Origin: Terriglobia bacterium
GTDB taxonomy: Bacteria > Acidobacteriota > Terriglobia > Terriglobales > Acidobacteriaceae
DNA: 64,000 bases
Assembly: GCA_020072585.1 (NCBI GenBank)
Contig: JAIQGL010000003.1
Location: forward strand, 124,001 to 188,000
Reading direction: 5' to 3'
Part shown: positions 42,124 through 50,543 of the stretch, one piece after another
Layout of the letters: the number at the start of each line of letters is the position of its first letter
How positions within the stretch are numbered: position 1 is the first letter of the stretch
Notes under the pieces: generated by a model
Told to the model about the DNA's origin: nothing
What the model saw: the letters and a program-made list of their open reading frames with translations, nothing else
The model's database searches: none
Made by a program: the position numbers and the translations under genes

Positions 42124-43221
42124 CTACAGGCCCGTTCTCTTGCTCGCTGCCAATCCTACCTTCATCAACGTGCTTGCAACCTCGCCCAATGCAGCAAAGC
42201 GTTCATCTTTGGTGAAGCCGTGAAAGTAGCGGTAATAAATCTGCTGGATAATGACCGCCAGCTTGAACATGGCGAAGGCATAGTAGAAAACGATATTGGA
42301 GAGATCGCACCCCGTTTTCTCAGCATAGCGTTGCGCCAGTTCAGCGCGCCGCAGCATTCCTGGGGCAATCGTCGGTCCCCACCGTACCATTTGCATTTCA
42401 GCGGTGTCATCGGGATCAATCCAGTAAGCCAGCGCGGCTCCCAGGTCAGTCAGCGGATCGCCCAGCGTGCACATCTCCCAGTCCAGCACGGCCTTGATGT
42501 GCGTAATGTCGGCCGGATCAAGCACCATGTTGTCAAACTTGTAGTCGTTATGGACGAGCGTGGCGTCGCTTCGTGCCGGCATATGCTCGCGCAGCCATGC
42601 TGAGAGCGGCTCCACTTCTGGCAGGTCATGCGTTTTGGATCCCTGATAGCGTTCCATCCAGCCGCGTACCTGACGCTCCAGATAACCTTGTGGTTTGCCC
42701 AGTTCGGCCAGGCCAAGCGCCGCGTAGTCCAGGCCGTGCAGCGCTGCCAGATTATCGATGAACGATTCGCTGAGCTTCCGCGCTGTTTCGGGCGGCAGTT
42801 CCAGACCGGGCGGCAAATTTCTGCGCAGGATCAAGCCCCGTACGCGCTCCATCACATAAAACGGCGCTCCCAGAAGAGATTCGTCAGTGCAGTAAAGCAG
42901 CGGCTGCGGCGTGGGATAGGCAGGATGCAGCTTGGCCAGCACATGATATTCACGCCCCATGTCATGCGCGGATTTTACCTTGCTTCCAAAGGGCGGACGC
43001 CGCAAAACCATTTCTTTGCCGCCGAGTGAAACTGAATAGGTGAGGTTGGAATGGCCGCTGGGAAACTGCGTGACCACCAGCGCGCCGCCAAGGTCAGGAA
43101 AATGGCTGCGAAGGTAGGGCTCTAAACGAGCCAGATCCAGTTCTTCTCCATCACGGATCGGCTTTGGCCCGTCCTGCAAAGCGTCGGCGACGGAGAAATT
43201 TTTTGTGGCTTCGGCAGACAT
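42124..43221 (-). CDS. APH-type phosphotransferase family protein (ACAD10/11 kinase-like)
   Basis: The 365-residue product has a protein-kinase-like aminoglycoside phosphotransferase fold: GHSNLTYSVSLGGKEMVLRRPP (nucleotide-binding lobe), LVHNDYKFDNMVLDP (catalytic HxDxxxxN loop) and AVLDWEMCTLGDPLTDLG (metal-binding Asp). This subgroup matches the kinase domain of mammalian ACAD10/ACAD11 and bacterial relatives such as LvaA. Those phosphorylate 4-hydroxyacyl-CoA during catabolism; antibiotic resistance is not implied. It is followed on the same strand by a histidine phosphatase and faces the acyl-CoA ligase/MaoC genes. Confidence 0.85.
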   Translation of the reverse strand: MSAEATKNFSVADALQDGPKPIRDGEELDLARLEPYLRSHFPDLGGALVVTQFPSGHSNLTYSVSLGGKEMVLRRPPFGSKVKSAHDMGREYHVLAKLHPAYPTPQPLLYCTDESLLGAPFYVMERVRGLILRRNLPPGLELPPETARKLSESFIDNLAALHGLDYAALGLAELGKPQGYLERQVRGWMERYQGSKTHDLPEVEPLSAWLREHMPARSDATLVHNDYKFDNMVLDPADITHIKAVLDWEMCTLGDPLTDLGAALAYWIDPDDTAEMQMVRWGPTIAPGMLRRAELAQRYAEKTGCDLSNIVFYYAFAMFKLAVIIQQIYYRYFHGFTKDERFAALGEVASTLMKVGLAASKRTGL

Positions 43222-43259
43222 GGATGCGCGACCTTGTTCAACCCTCGAAAGTTAACTAC

Positions 43260-43979
43260 TTACCGATGCGTGAGAAACTCCGGATCAGTAAAATGCGGAG
43301 TCGCATTGTACGTGCTTAGGGTAAATCGTCCGGCAGAGAAAAGGAACTCACTGTAGGAGCAGTTGCGCACCATCCACGCGGCCTTCAACGTGGCCTCCGT
43401 GGAGAGATCAAGCGCCTTCTGCATGGCCACTCCCACGGGGCCGCCGGAGCTGAAAATTGCGATCTGCTGCCCGCTGCTTCCATTCTCTGAAAGTTGGGCA
43501 AGGCCCCCCTGTACACGCGCGCTAAAATCCTCCCATGGTTCGATTCCTTCCAGCGGCAGCTTACCCTCCGCCCACCGGCCAATCACGACCTCAAAAATCT
43601 GCTGAAACGTCTTGAACTGCTCCGGGCGAGTTCGCGCATTCTGAAAAGCCCGGTGCATCACTCTTATGTCAGCATCCGCTTCCACCAGGCGGGGCAGGCA
43701 GCGTTCCATAACTGCCTCAGCCTGAAATTCGTCAAACGCCTCCAGCACAGTTGGTTCGGGCCAGGGAAGGCCGGCGGCCTTGTAGGTCTCGCCCGCGATT
43801 CGGGCAGTCTCTCTCTGCCGCACTTTGGGGCCACAATAGACGCGGTCAAAACACACGTTGAGGCCGACCCAGTACTTTCCCAGAATACGGCTTTGCTCTT
43901 CGCCCTTGGCAGAGAGCTTGTCATAGTTGCGTTCAAGAAAAGATGCTTGACCGTGCCGGACCAGGAAGATGCTGCTCAT
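43260..43979 (-). CDS. Histidine phosphatase family protein (phosphoglycerate-mutase-like)
   Basis: The 239-residue product begins MSSIFLVRHGQASFLERNYD with the catalytic RHG motif, and YCGPKVRQRETARIAGETYKAAG supplies the second conserved Arg. The place of the usual second catalytic His reads IAIFSSGGPVG, where Ser-Ser-Gly-Gly stands instead, so activity may be altered. It sits upstream of the APH-type kinase on the same strand, 38 bp apart. Kinase and phosphatase may act on the same hydroxyacyl intermediate (inference). Confidence 0.85.
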   Translation of the reverse strand: MSSIFLVRHGQASFLERNYDKLSAKGEEQSRILGKYWVGLNVCFDRVYCGPKVRQRETARIAGETYKAAGLPWPEPTVLEAFDEFQAEAVMERCLPRLVEADADIRVMHRAFQNARTRPEQFKTFQQIFEVVIGRWAEGKLPLEGIEPWEDFSARVQGGLAQLSENGSSGQQIAIFSSGGPVGVAMQKALDLSTEATLKAAWMVRNCSYSEFLFSAGRFTLSTYNATPHFTDPEFLTHR

Positions 43980-44080
43980 TTGGAATCTATAGGGTGAACG
44001 CAGAGGATATCACGCGTATCATTTCATTGCGAGCGAAGCGCTCTGGGTTTCCGCGCCAGCGCTCCACATCGTTACAGGAG

Positions 44081-45937
44081 CTATGGTTTCTTTTCCTGCG
44101 GCGTGGATTGCTGGCCTGCGGCCAGGGCCGGTACCGTCGCGCTGCCATTCGCGGTTCCTATAAGGCCGTTGGTGTTGTCGCGCACAGCAAGGCGCAGAAT
44201 GTATTCGCCCGGAGAAAGATCCAGGGTCTGATTGCAGGGAAAGATCATCTGCATCACTTTCTGGTATTGGTCCGCGGTAAGAGCGGCATTGAACGCATTG
44301 CCCTGAATGCGCACCGATTCGCCGGTTTTAGTGTAGACCCTTACGCCACAATCGATCGCCGCATGCTGCAATCCGTCATCTCTCAGCTCAAAGCTAATCG
44401 CGTGCGGGTCAACTCCAAAATTGATCTGCACCTTATTTCCATTTTGTGCTGAGGGTGGCACCACAACAGCCTGGAAGGGAAGCGCCGTGGAGATAGGATT
44501 GTTCAGGTCCAATGCGGTTCCCAGATCGACCGCCAGAATTTTAGGGTCCTGCTTGATGTAGTCTTTCGGTTCAACAGCGAAGAATCCCTGGCGGTAGTGC
44601 AGCTTTGCTCCCGGCCGATTGACCTTGACAGCGATCTTGCGGAAACGTCCGTCCCAGGCTTTGTTCTCCGGATAGTAGCCCAGCGTGTAATACGTTGAGC
44701 CGTCGTCCATGCTTTCGCGAATGGCTTTTTCAAGGTTGTTGGTGTTGTAGAACGCCTTGCCGCCGGTCTGGTCAGCCACCGAATTCATGGTGGAGTGTGC
44801 GTCGATTCCTGCTTCAGTTGAGCGGCTGATCTCGCTGGCCTGTTGCGATCCTAGTCCGACTCGGCCTGCTCCACGAGCACTCCGTCCCAGGTACTGGCCG
44901 TTGCTGTCACTATTGCTGAGCGACGAATAAGCGTCTCGATTTGTCAGCGTAGTGGCGTCTACAGGATAAACAGCCACCTGGGCATTCGAAAGCAGGTCTG
45001 CTGCGTGGTCAATCTGCGTTTGATAGGTCTTGATGAGCGGTTGGATTGTTGCGGCAATTCCGCTGCTGCCGCCCACAGCCGGGTTTGACGGAACAAGATA
45101 TGCCGGAAATGCCTCAGAAAGCCAGATCAAGTTCTTGCGTCCTGGGTATCTGGCAAGATTGCCGGCCAGAGCGCCTAGTTGCGCCAGCGTCAGGCTCACG
45201 CGCTCATCCATCTGGTTGATGGCCTGGTCCTGCCCAAAGCGCAAAATTGACTGCAGCATCGCGTCAGGCATCTGCTCTAACAGGCCGGGCGGAAGATCAG
45301 CCGCATTGGAAGTCTCGGTCCTCACGCCCATGGCGTTATCCTTGGCTTTTTTCACAGCCGCTTTCAGGAGTGCGGGATCGGTCGTAAAATCCTGCAGCAT
45401 ACGCAGCCTGGAGCCCAGCGCATAGACAGCAATCGGCTGGCCCGCCGGAAGCTTTTCCAGAAATTTGAGCATCTGTTCGCGCGCATATTTCTGGTTCTGG
45501 CTGGTTACATTAATGCCGTCAAGCAGCACGTTCAAAGTGCTATTGGTCTTGAACCGTGGCATGTTGGTGATGCGGCTTGGGGGCAGCGTTGCTGCTGCCA
45601 GGGTAGCCGGCTGACCCTGCGACTGGCTGGGCTGCTGGAAGCTAAAAACACGGATTTTCTGTTCGGCGCCTTCCTCGCGTAAAGTGAAATCTTCTGCCTT
45701 GAGATCGGTAACCGGAACTCCCTTGTGGTCCACAACAACCACATCCACCACCACGAGCCTTGTCTTAACCTTCAGGACTGCGGCAGTGCCTCCCTGGGTC
45801 GTTAGCTGTGGCTGAGGCTGTGCTTGCGGTGAAGCGGGAGCTACAGTGGCGGGCGCTGTTTGTTGTGGCACAGCAACAGCTGCAAAAATTACCAGCAGAA
45901 CGATGATGAAAATAAGACCGCGAGAAGTATTACCCAT
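44081..45937 (-). CDS. Secreted VWFA-related protein, tandem copy A
   Basis: This 618-residue protein starts with a signal peptide or anchor (GLIFIIVLLVIFAAVAVPQQ) and a Pro/Gln-rich stretch. The family beta domain follows (KTRLVVVDVVVVDHKGVPVTDLKAEDFTLREEG), then a vWA-like domain (135-400). STLNVLLDGINVTSQ stands where DxSxS is expected, so the metal site is not canonical. FYNTNNLEKAIRESMDDGSTYYTLGYYP and a C-terminal beta domain (QTLDLSPGEYILRLAVRDN) complete it. It is a close paralogue of the next gene upstream on the same strand, 117 bp away. Function unknown. Confidence 0.82.
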   Translation of the reverse strand: MGNTSRGLIFIIVLLVIFAAVAVPQQTAPATVAPASPQAQPQPQLTTQGGTAAVLKVKTRLVVVDVVVVDHKGVPVTDLKAEDFTLREEGAEQKIRVFSFQQPSQSQGQPATLAAATLPPSRITNMPRFKTNSTLNVLLDGINVTSQNQKYAREQMLKFLEKLPAGQPIAVYALGSRLRMLQDFTTDPALLKAAVKKAKDNAMGVRTETSNAADLPPGLLEQMPDAMLQSILRFGQDQAINQMDERVSLTLAQLGALAGNLARYPGRKNLIWLSEAFPAYLVPSNPAVGGSSGIAATIQPLIKTYQTQIDHAADLLSNAQVAVYPVDATTLTNRDAYSSLSNSDSNGQYLGRSARGAGRVGLGSQQASEISRSTEAGIDAHSTMNSVADQTGGKAFYNTNNLEKAIRESMDDGSTYYTLGYYPENKAWDGRFRKIAVKVNRPGAKLHYRQGFFAVEPKDYIKQDPKILAVDLGTALDLNNPISTALPFQAVVVPPSAQNGNKVQINFGVDPHAISFELRDDGLQHAAIDCGVRVYTKTGESVRIQGNAFNAALTADQYQKVMQMIFPCNQTLDLSPGEYILRLAVRDNTNGLIGTANGSATVPALAAGQQSTPQEKKP

Positions 45938-46054
45938 GAAAAATGCCGCTCCCAGGGAAATCCAACTGCTTAACTGCAGGGGTACTATATCTCAGCGATA
46001 GATGATCGTCATAGATTTCTTTAGAAGCAATCTCTCAACACAATCACGATTTAA

Positions 46055-47893
46055 CTATGGCTTTTTCTCCGCAGGCTGAACTTCACCATTCGGCGCGGGC
46101 GCCGCTACAGTGACCGGCGCATTGAGAGTGCCGACCACTCCCGTATGAGTGTCCCGAACACCCAGCCGGAACAGATATTGTCCTGGCGCCAGATCAAGGG
46201 TCTGCCGGCAAGGAAAGGACTTCTGCATTACGCGTTGATATTCCTCCGGCTTGAGCGCTGCGATCATGGTATTGCTCTGTGCCTGTACGCTTTCGCCTTT
46301 CGCTGAGTAGACAACCACAGCGCAATCCACACTGGCGTGCTGCAATCCGTCATTTCCCGCTTCAAAGGTAAGTCCATGGGGATCGACGGCATAGTTGACG
46401 AGTACCTTGTTCTTGTTCGCCGCTATTGGCTGCACGATCGCCGCCTGAAAAAGCAAAGCCGTTGACACGGGAAACTCCAGGCTCATCGCCTTCGCCAGCT
46501 CATTGGTCTTCTGGGTTTGATCCAATGCCGCAAACGATTGCGGCTCCACGGCGTAGTATCCCACGCGATAATGCAGCTTGATGCCGGGTGGCGCCGCCTT
46601 GACCGTGATGCGGCGGAACTTGCCGTCCCATACTTTATTTTCCGGGTAGTAGCCCAGCGTGTAGTATGTGGAGCCGTCATCCAGGCTTTTCCGGACCGCT
46701 CCTTCAAGGTTGTTCGTATTGTAGAAAGCCCGCCCGCCGGTCTTCTCCGCAAGGTCATTCATTGTGCTGCGTGAAGCCAGACGCTCTTCCGCTTCACGGT
46801 TCATGTTCTTGCCCGTGTCACCGTCCAGGGTTGATGACATGATTGCGGGCTTCCCGATAGGGTTGGGATCACTGCCGACACTAAAGTCGGTGTTGCCCAC
46901 AAGCGCTCGTGCATCAACCGGATAAATTGCGACCTGGGCATTGCTAAGGGCGCTGCCAGTCGCCGCGACCTCGCGGGAAAAATCACGATTATTCCGTGAC
47001 GTAATATCGTCCAGTACGATGCTGAACGGAAACGTTTCAGAAACCCAGACCAGATTTTTTCTGCCTGGATATCCAGAGAGAGTGCGGGCAAGGGAATTGA
47101 GCGCGTCCAGGGTAAAACGGACGCGGAAATCCGCCTGTGCCGCGGTATGCTGGTCACGGAACTCTTCCAGTTGGGCCATGATCTGGGGCACATCCATCAT
47201 CGTATAAAGCGCCACGCTACCCACTGGCATATCGGCCATGCGCGTTGTTCCGGCGGCGTTGTCCAGTGCTTTGGAGCCCTGTCTCTTAACGCTGACAATG
47301 GCTTTGCGCAGCAGTTCCGGATCGCTGGTGAAATCCTGAATCAAGGCGAGCTTGCTACCCAGCAGATAGATCGCAATGGGCTGGCCGGCAGGAAGCTTTT
47401 CCAGGAACTTGATCATGGCGTCACGCATAGATGCCTGATTGAGCAGCGTGCTGTTTAGAGAGTCCAGCAGAAGTACATTCAATGCGCCGTTGGTTTTGTA
47501 TTGGGGAGTGTTGCTGAAATAGCCTTCTGGAAGCTTGGGGCGAGAACTTGTAGCAGGAGAAGCGTCCATTGATATCTGTTCAGGTTGGTGAAAGCTGAAG
47601 GCGCGAATGGATTGCTCCTGTCCCTCTTCCTGAACGGTGAAATCGCCAGCTTTCAAATCAGTTGCCGGCACCCCTTTGCTGTCAGTGGCTACAACGTCCA
47701 CCACAACCATTCTTGTCGTCACTCTCAGGGACGAGGTGGACTGGTTTGCCGCAGGGGCGGCTGAAGACTGGCTGGCAGGCGCCGCCGGTTTCGAGCTTTG
47801 CTGCGTGCTTGCGCCTTGCTGCGCCATAGCCAGGGCTGGAAATACAAGCATGAAGAATGCAAAGGAAGAGTAACGAGGGCACCATATCAACAT
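46055..47893 (-). CDS. Secreted VWFA-related protein, tandem copy B
   Basis: From ATG 47893 the product is 612 residues: signal peptide (YSSFAFFMLVFPALAMAQQ), Gln/Ser/Ala-rich spacer, and TRMVVVDVVATDSKGVPATDLKAGDF. In the vWA-like domain the metal-site region reads NVLLLDSLNSTLLNQ. It shares with copy A the blocks MxKFLEKLPAGQPIA, LxxYPGRKNLxWxSExFP, RAFYNTNNLE and STYYTLGYYPENKxWDGxFR. The two clearly arose by tandem duplication. A TTG-initiated extension to 47929 is not used. Probably an envelope protein; ligand unknown. Confidence 0.82.
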   Translation of the reverse strand: MLIWCPRYSSFAFFMLVFPALAMAQQGASTQQSSKPAAPASQSSAAPAANQSTSSLRVTTRMVVVDVVATDSKGVPATDLKAGDFTVQEEGQEQSIRAFSFHQPEQISMDASPATSSRPKLPEGYFSNTPQYKTNGALNVLLLDSLNSTLLNQASMRDAMIKFLEKLPAGQPIAIYLLGSKLALIQDFTSDPELLRKAIVSVKRQGSKALDNAAGTTRMADMPVGSVALYTMMDVPQIMAQLEEFRDQHTAAQADFRVRFTLDALNSLARTLSGYPGRKNLVWVSETFPFSIVLDDITSRNNRDFSREVAATGSALSNAQVAIYPVDARALVGNTDFSVGSDPNPIGKPAIMSSTLDGDTGKNMNREAEERLASRSTMNDLAEKTGGRAFYNTNNLEGAVRKSLDDGSTYYTLGYYPENKVWDGKFRRITVKAAPPGIKLHYRVGYYAVEPQSFAALDQTQKTNELAKAMSLEFPVSTALLFQAAIVQPIAANKNKVLVNYAVDPHGLTFEAGNDGLQHASVDCAVVVYSAKGESVQAQSNTMIAALKPEEYQRVMQKSFPCRQTLDLAPGQYLFRLGVRDTHTGVVGTLNAPVTVAAPAPNGEVQPAEKKP

Positions 47894-47967
47894 GGTGTTA
47901 TTCTGCTCCAGAGCGGAGACATGCCGCAACCATCAAGATCATTTACGGTCAGTTTTAGGCCGCTGAA

Positions 47968-48888
47968 TTAATGCCTGGGTTCAGGAACGCGGAACTCCAC
48001 CCCATTGGCCGCATTGGCCTGTTCCGTCGCTGAGGCATCCAGATCAGCCATCTGTAACTTTCGCGCGGCATGTTCGTCAAAGATCCACAGCGTCTGGCCG
48101 GTAATAGCGTAGCTTTGGGCCGAGATGCGGTGGCCATCACGGAAAACAAAAACCGTGGCCACGGCCGGGGCCTTGGCGGAGAGTGATGCGCCTGAACCGG
48201 CTGCCGCGCGGTCTTCGGCATAGCGCCTTTGGCGTTCCTCGTTGCGCAAGTCTTCCACTTCATCAGAGAGCCGCTGGACGTCAGCCGAAAGCTGAACGTC
48301 ATTTCCATTGTCAGTGTTCACGACGACAGGTGGGGCAGAATATCCGCCATAGTAATCACCCGGATAGTAAGGGTAGTAGGGATAGTATGGCGAGCCCAGA
48401 AAGAAGCCACCGCTGAAGAAGAAAGGAGAGAAGCATCCAAAACATCTATCAAAGAACCCAAACGGTCTGTGACCAAAGCGGCGAAATCCGAATGAGACGA
48501 ACCTATGTCTGCTACCCACAAACCCTGAGCGGAACGGGCCTCTGACCGGGGAAAATACTCGCAAGCCACTCGAACGTTGAACCGGTCCAAATGTGTGGAA
48601 GCTTGAGCTCGACCTGAATCCAGACGGGCCTGACGAACGGAAACCAGACGGACCAGCAGATCGGAAACCGGACGGGCCAGACGAGCGAAATCCAGAAAAG
48701 CCAGGTGAGCGAAACCCAGAAGGGCCGGCAGATCGGAAGCCGCCTGAGGACCGGAAACCGCTGGGGCCTGCGGAGTGAAACCCTCCGGATCCGCCGCGTC
48801 CAGACATTCCGCGCATCTGCGCGCCAAGCAAGGAGGGCCAAAGAAGAGCAGCCGTTCCTAATACGACGAGGGAAGCCAGCCGTTTCAT
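47968..48888 (-). CDS. Repeat-rich secreted protein (GFRS-type repeats)
   Basis: The 306-residue product has a signal peptide (MKRLASLVVLGTAALLWPSLLGA) and then a tandem array of about eight units of the form S-G-P-S-G-F-R-S (residues 30-95). A Phe/Arg-rich stretch, a Tyr/Pro run (PYYPYYPYYPGDYYGGY), a short coiled-coil-like segment (DVQRLSDEVEDLRNEERQRR) and a C-terminal beta domain (VATVFVFRDGHRISAQSYAITGQTLWIF) follow. The repeat array is low-complexity at DNA level too. It may be a surface or matrix protein; no function is assigned. Confidence 0.7.
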   Translation of the reverse strand: MKRLASLVVLGTAALLWPSLLGAQMRGMSGRGGSGGFHSAGPSGFRSSGGFRSAGPSGFRSPGFSGFRSSGPSGFRSAGPSGFRSSGPSGFRSSSSFHTFGPVQRSSGLRVFSPVRGPFRSGFVGSRHRFVSFGFRRFGHRPFGFFDRCFGCFSPFFFSGGFFLGSPYYPYYPYYPGDYYGGYSAPPVVVNTDNGNDVQLSADVQRLSDEVEDLRNEERQRRYAEDRAAAGSGASLSAKAPAVATVFVFRDGHRISAQSYAITGQTLWIFDEHAARKLQMADLDASATEQANAANGVEFRVPEPRH

Positions 48889-48987
48889 GCTTTTATTTTA
48901 GTCCTTCCGCAAGGGCTCAGGCGCAGATATTTCCCCAATGTTTTCAATCATCTGCTGCGGTTGACAGCCACAACTATAATTCTCCGC

Positions 48988-49995
48988 ATGAAAAGGACTG
49001 TTCTTGCATTGCTCATCGCGCTCGTATCCATAACAACGTTTGCTCAGACCAGGAAACCTAAAACTGCTCCTGCCTTGCCGGCAGCTTCCAACATCTATCA
49101 AGTGCAGGAAGGTTATGTTGATGCTCACGGTGTCCTTATCTATTACCAGATCATTGGCCACGGAGCGCCATTGATGGTCGTTCATGGTGGGCCGGGCGTT
49201 GCACATGACTACCTCATGCCTCACCTGCTGCCGCTGGCGCGAGGCAACCAGCTTATCTTTATCGACGAACGGGGCTCGGGCCGGTCAGAAAAGCTGGAAG
49301 ACGCAGCTCAATACACAGTGGAAAACATGGTTGAAGATGTGGAGAGCGTGCGCCAGGCGTTGCATCTGGGAAAGATCAGCCTGATGGGACATTCCTTTGG
49401 CGGCGTGCTGGCGCAGGCCTACGCCTTCAAGTATCAGCAGAACCTCACGCACCTTGTGTTGGGTGGAACTTTTTACAGCAGCTCAGAGATGAATAAGGTG
49501 TTGGCCGAAGAGAAGCGCAGCATGCCGCCGGAAGCGCTGGCAAAGCTGGAGGCGCTGGAGAAGGCGGGCCTCTTCGGCAAAGGTAAAGATTGGGAGAAGG
49601 GCCGCTATCCTGACGACTACGCCAAGCTGGCCTGGGGCGATGGCTACTTCCCCTATCTCTACCAGAGGCGGCCCGACGCAAACTACGATCCGGCGTCCGG
49701 CAACACCGCAGTCTCCTGGGACCTGTATCGCGAGATGTGGGGCTCGGATGGCGAGTTCGTGATCGATGGCAATCTGAAATCAGTGGAGTACCTGGACAAG
49801 CTCTCCAGCATTCACGTGCCTACGCTGGTGATCTGTGGTGACCATGATGAATCGAATCCACGGCTTTCACGGACCATGCATGAAAAAATCGCCGGATCAA
49901 AATTGGTGATCCTGCCGCAGTCCGGGCACATGGCGTTTGTGGACCAGCCGAATATGTATATCAAGGCGGTGGCGGAGTTCCTAAAGGGAATGTAG
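48988..49995 (+). CDS. Secreted alpha/beta hydrolase (proline iminopeptidase-like)
   Basis: From ATG 48988 the product is 335 residues with a signal peptide (TVLALLIALVSITTFAQ). The hydrolase fold has LMVVHGGPGVAHDYL (oxyanion HGGPG, typical of prolyl iminopeptidases), the nucleophile in LMGHSFGGVLAQAYA, Asp in LVICGDHDESN and His in LPQSGHMAFVDQP. It probably removes N-terminal proline or hydrolyses a related amide or ester outside the cytoplasm. TATAAT lies 7 bases before the ATG with no Shine-Dalgarno, so the mRNA may be leaderless. Confidence 0.85.
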   Translation: MKRTVLALLIALVSITTFAQTRKPKTAPALPAASNIYQVQEGYVDAHGVLIYYQIIGHGAPLMVVHGGPGVAHDYLMPHLLPLARGNQLIFIDERGSGRSEKLEDAAQYTVENMVEDVESVRQALHLGKISLMGHSFGGVLAQAYAFKYQQNLTHLVLGGTFYSSSEMNKVLAEEKRSMPPEALAKLEALEKAGLFGKGKDWEKGRYPDDYAKLAWGDGYFPYLYQRRPDANYDPASGNTAVSWDLYREMWGSDGEFVIDGNLKSVEYLDKLSSIHVPTLVICGDHDESNPRLSRTMHEKIAGSKLVILPQSGHMAFVDQPNMYIKAVAEFLKGM

Positions 49996-50099
49996 GGACT
50001 CCATGCGTGAAACAGAGTGCGAGGGGGTTATGAACGCGACCCCGGAATGCAAATAGGCACATGAAACCAGGAAGAAAGGTTGGGAAGAAGGGAGGATAC

Positions 50100-50501
50100 A
50101 TGGCGGACAACAAGACCAAACCCACCAAACTAAGTGTGGCGGCATTTATTGACGCGCTCGCGGACCAGAGCAGGCGCGCAGACGCCAAGGCGCTCGTCAA
50201 GCTGATGCAAAACGCGGCCGGGGAAAAGCCGAAGATGTGGGGACCGTCAATCATAGGCTTCGGCAGCTACCACTATACGTATGACAGCGGGCGCGAGGGC
50301 GACATGCCGCTTGTCGCGTTTTCGCCGCGCAAGGCCGCAACAGTCTTGTACGGATTCAGCGATTCCAAGGCGCTCCTGGCAAAGCTAGGCAAGCACACCA
50401 AAGGCAAGGGCTGCCTCTACATCAAGAAGCTCGCGGATGTGGACCAAAAAGTGTTGGAGGCCATGGTCATCCAATCGCTCGCCGCAAAGCGAGAGCGGTA
50501 A
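50100..50501 (+). CDS. DUF1801-type protein
   Basis: From ATG 50100 (GGGAGG upstream) the product is 133 residues. Its core, SVAAFIDALADQSRRADAKALVKLMQNAAG ... PKMWGPSIIGFGSYHYTYDSGREGDMPLVAFSPRKAATVLY, is the DUF1801 (YdhG-like) pattern seen in small cytoplasmic proteins of unknown function. The upstream in-frame ATG at 50061 is less likely. It ends 42 bp before the convergent GMC gene. Confidence 0.8.
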   Translation: MADNKTKPTKLSVAAFIDALADQSRRADAKALVKLMQNAAGEKPKMWGPSIIGFGSYHYTYDSGREGDMPLVAFSPRKAATVLYGFSDSKALLAKLGKHTKGKGCLYIKKLADVDQKVLEAMVIQSLAAKRER

Positions 50502-50543
50502 CGAGCTGGGAGGCAAGTCACACGCTCCTCGGTTGCCGGTGTT

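Noticed and set aside
42124-43221. Aminoglycoside resistance gene
   Set aside because: The kinase fold belongs to the acyl-CoA-associated ACAD10/LvaA subgroup and lies among lipid-metabolism genes.
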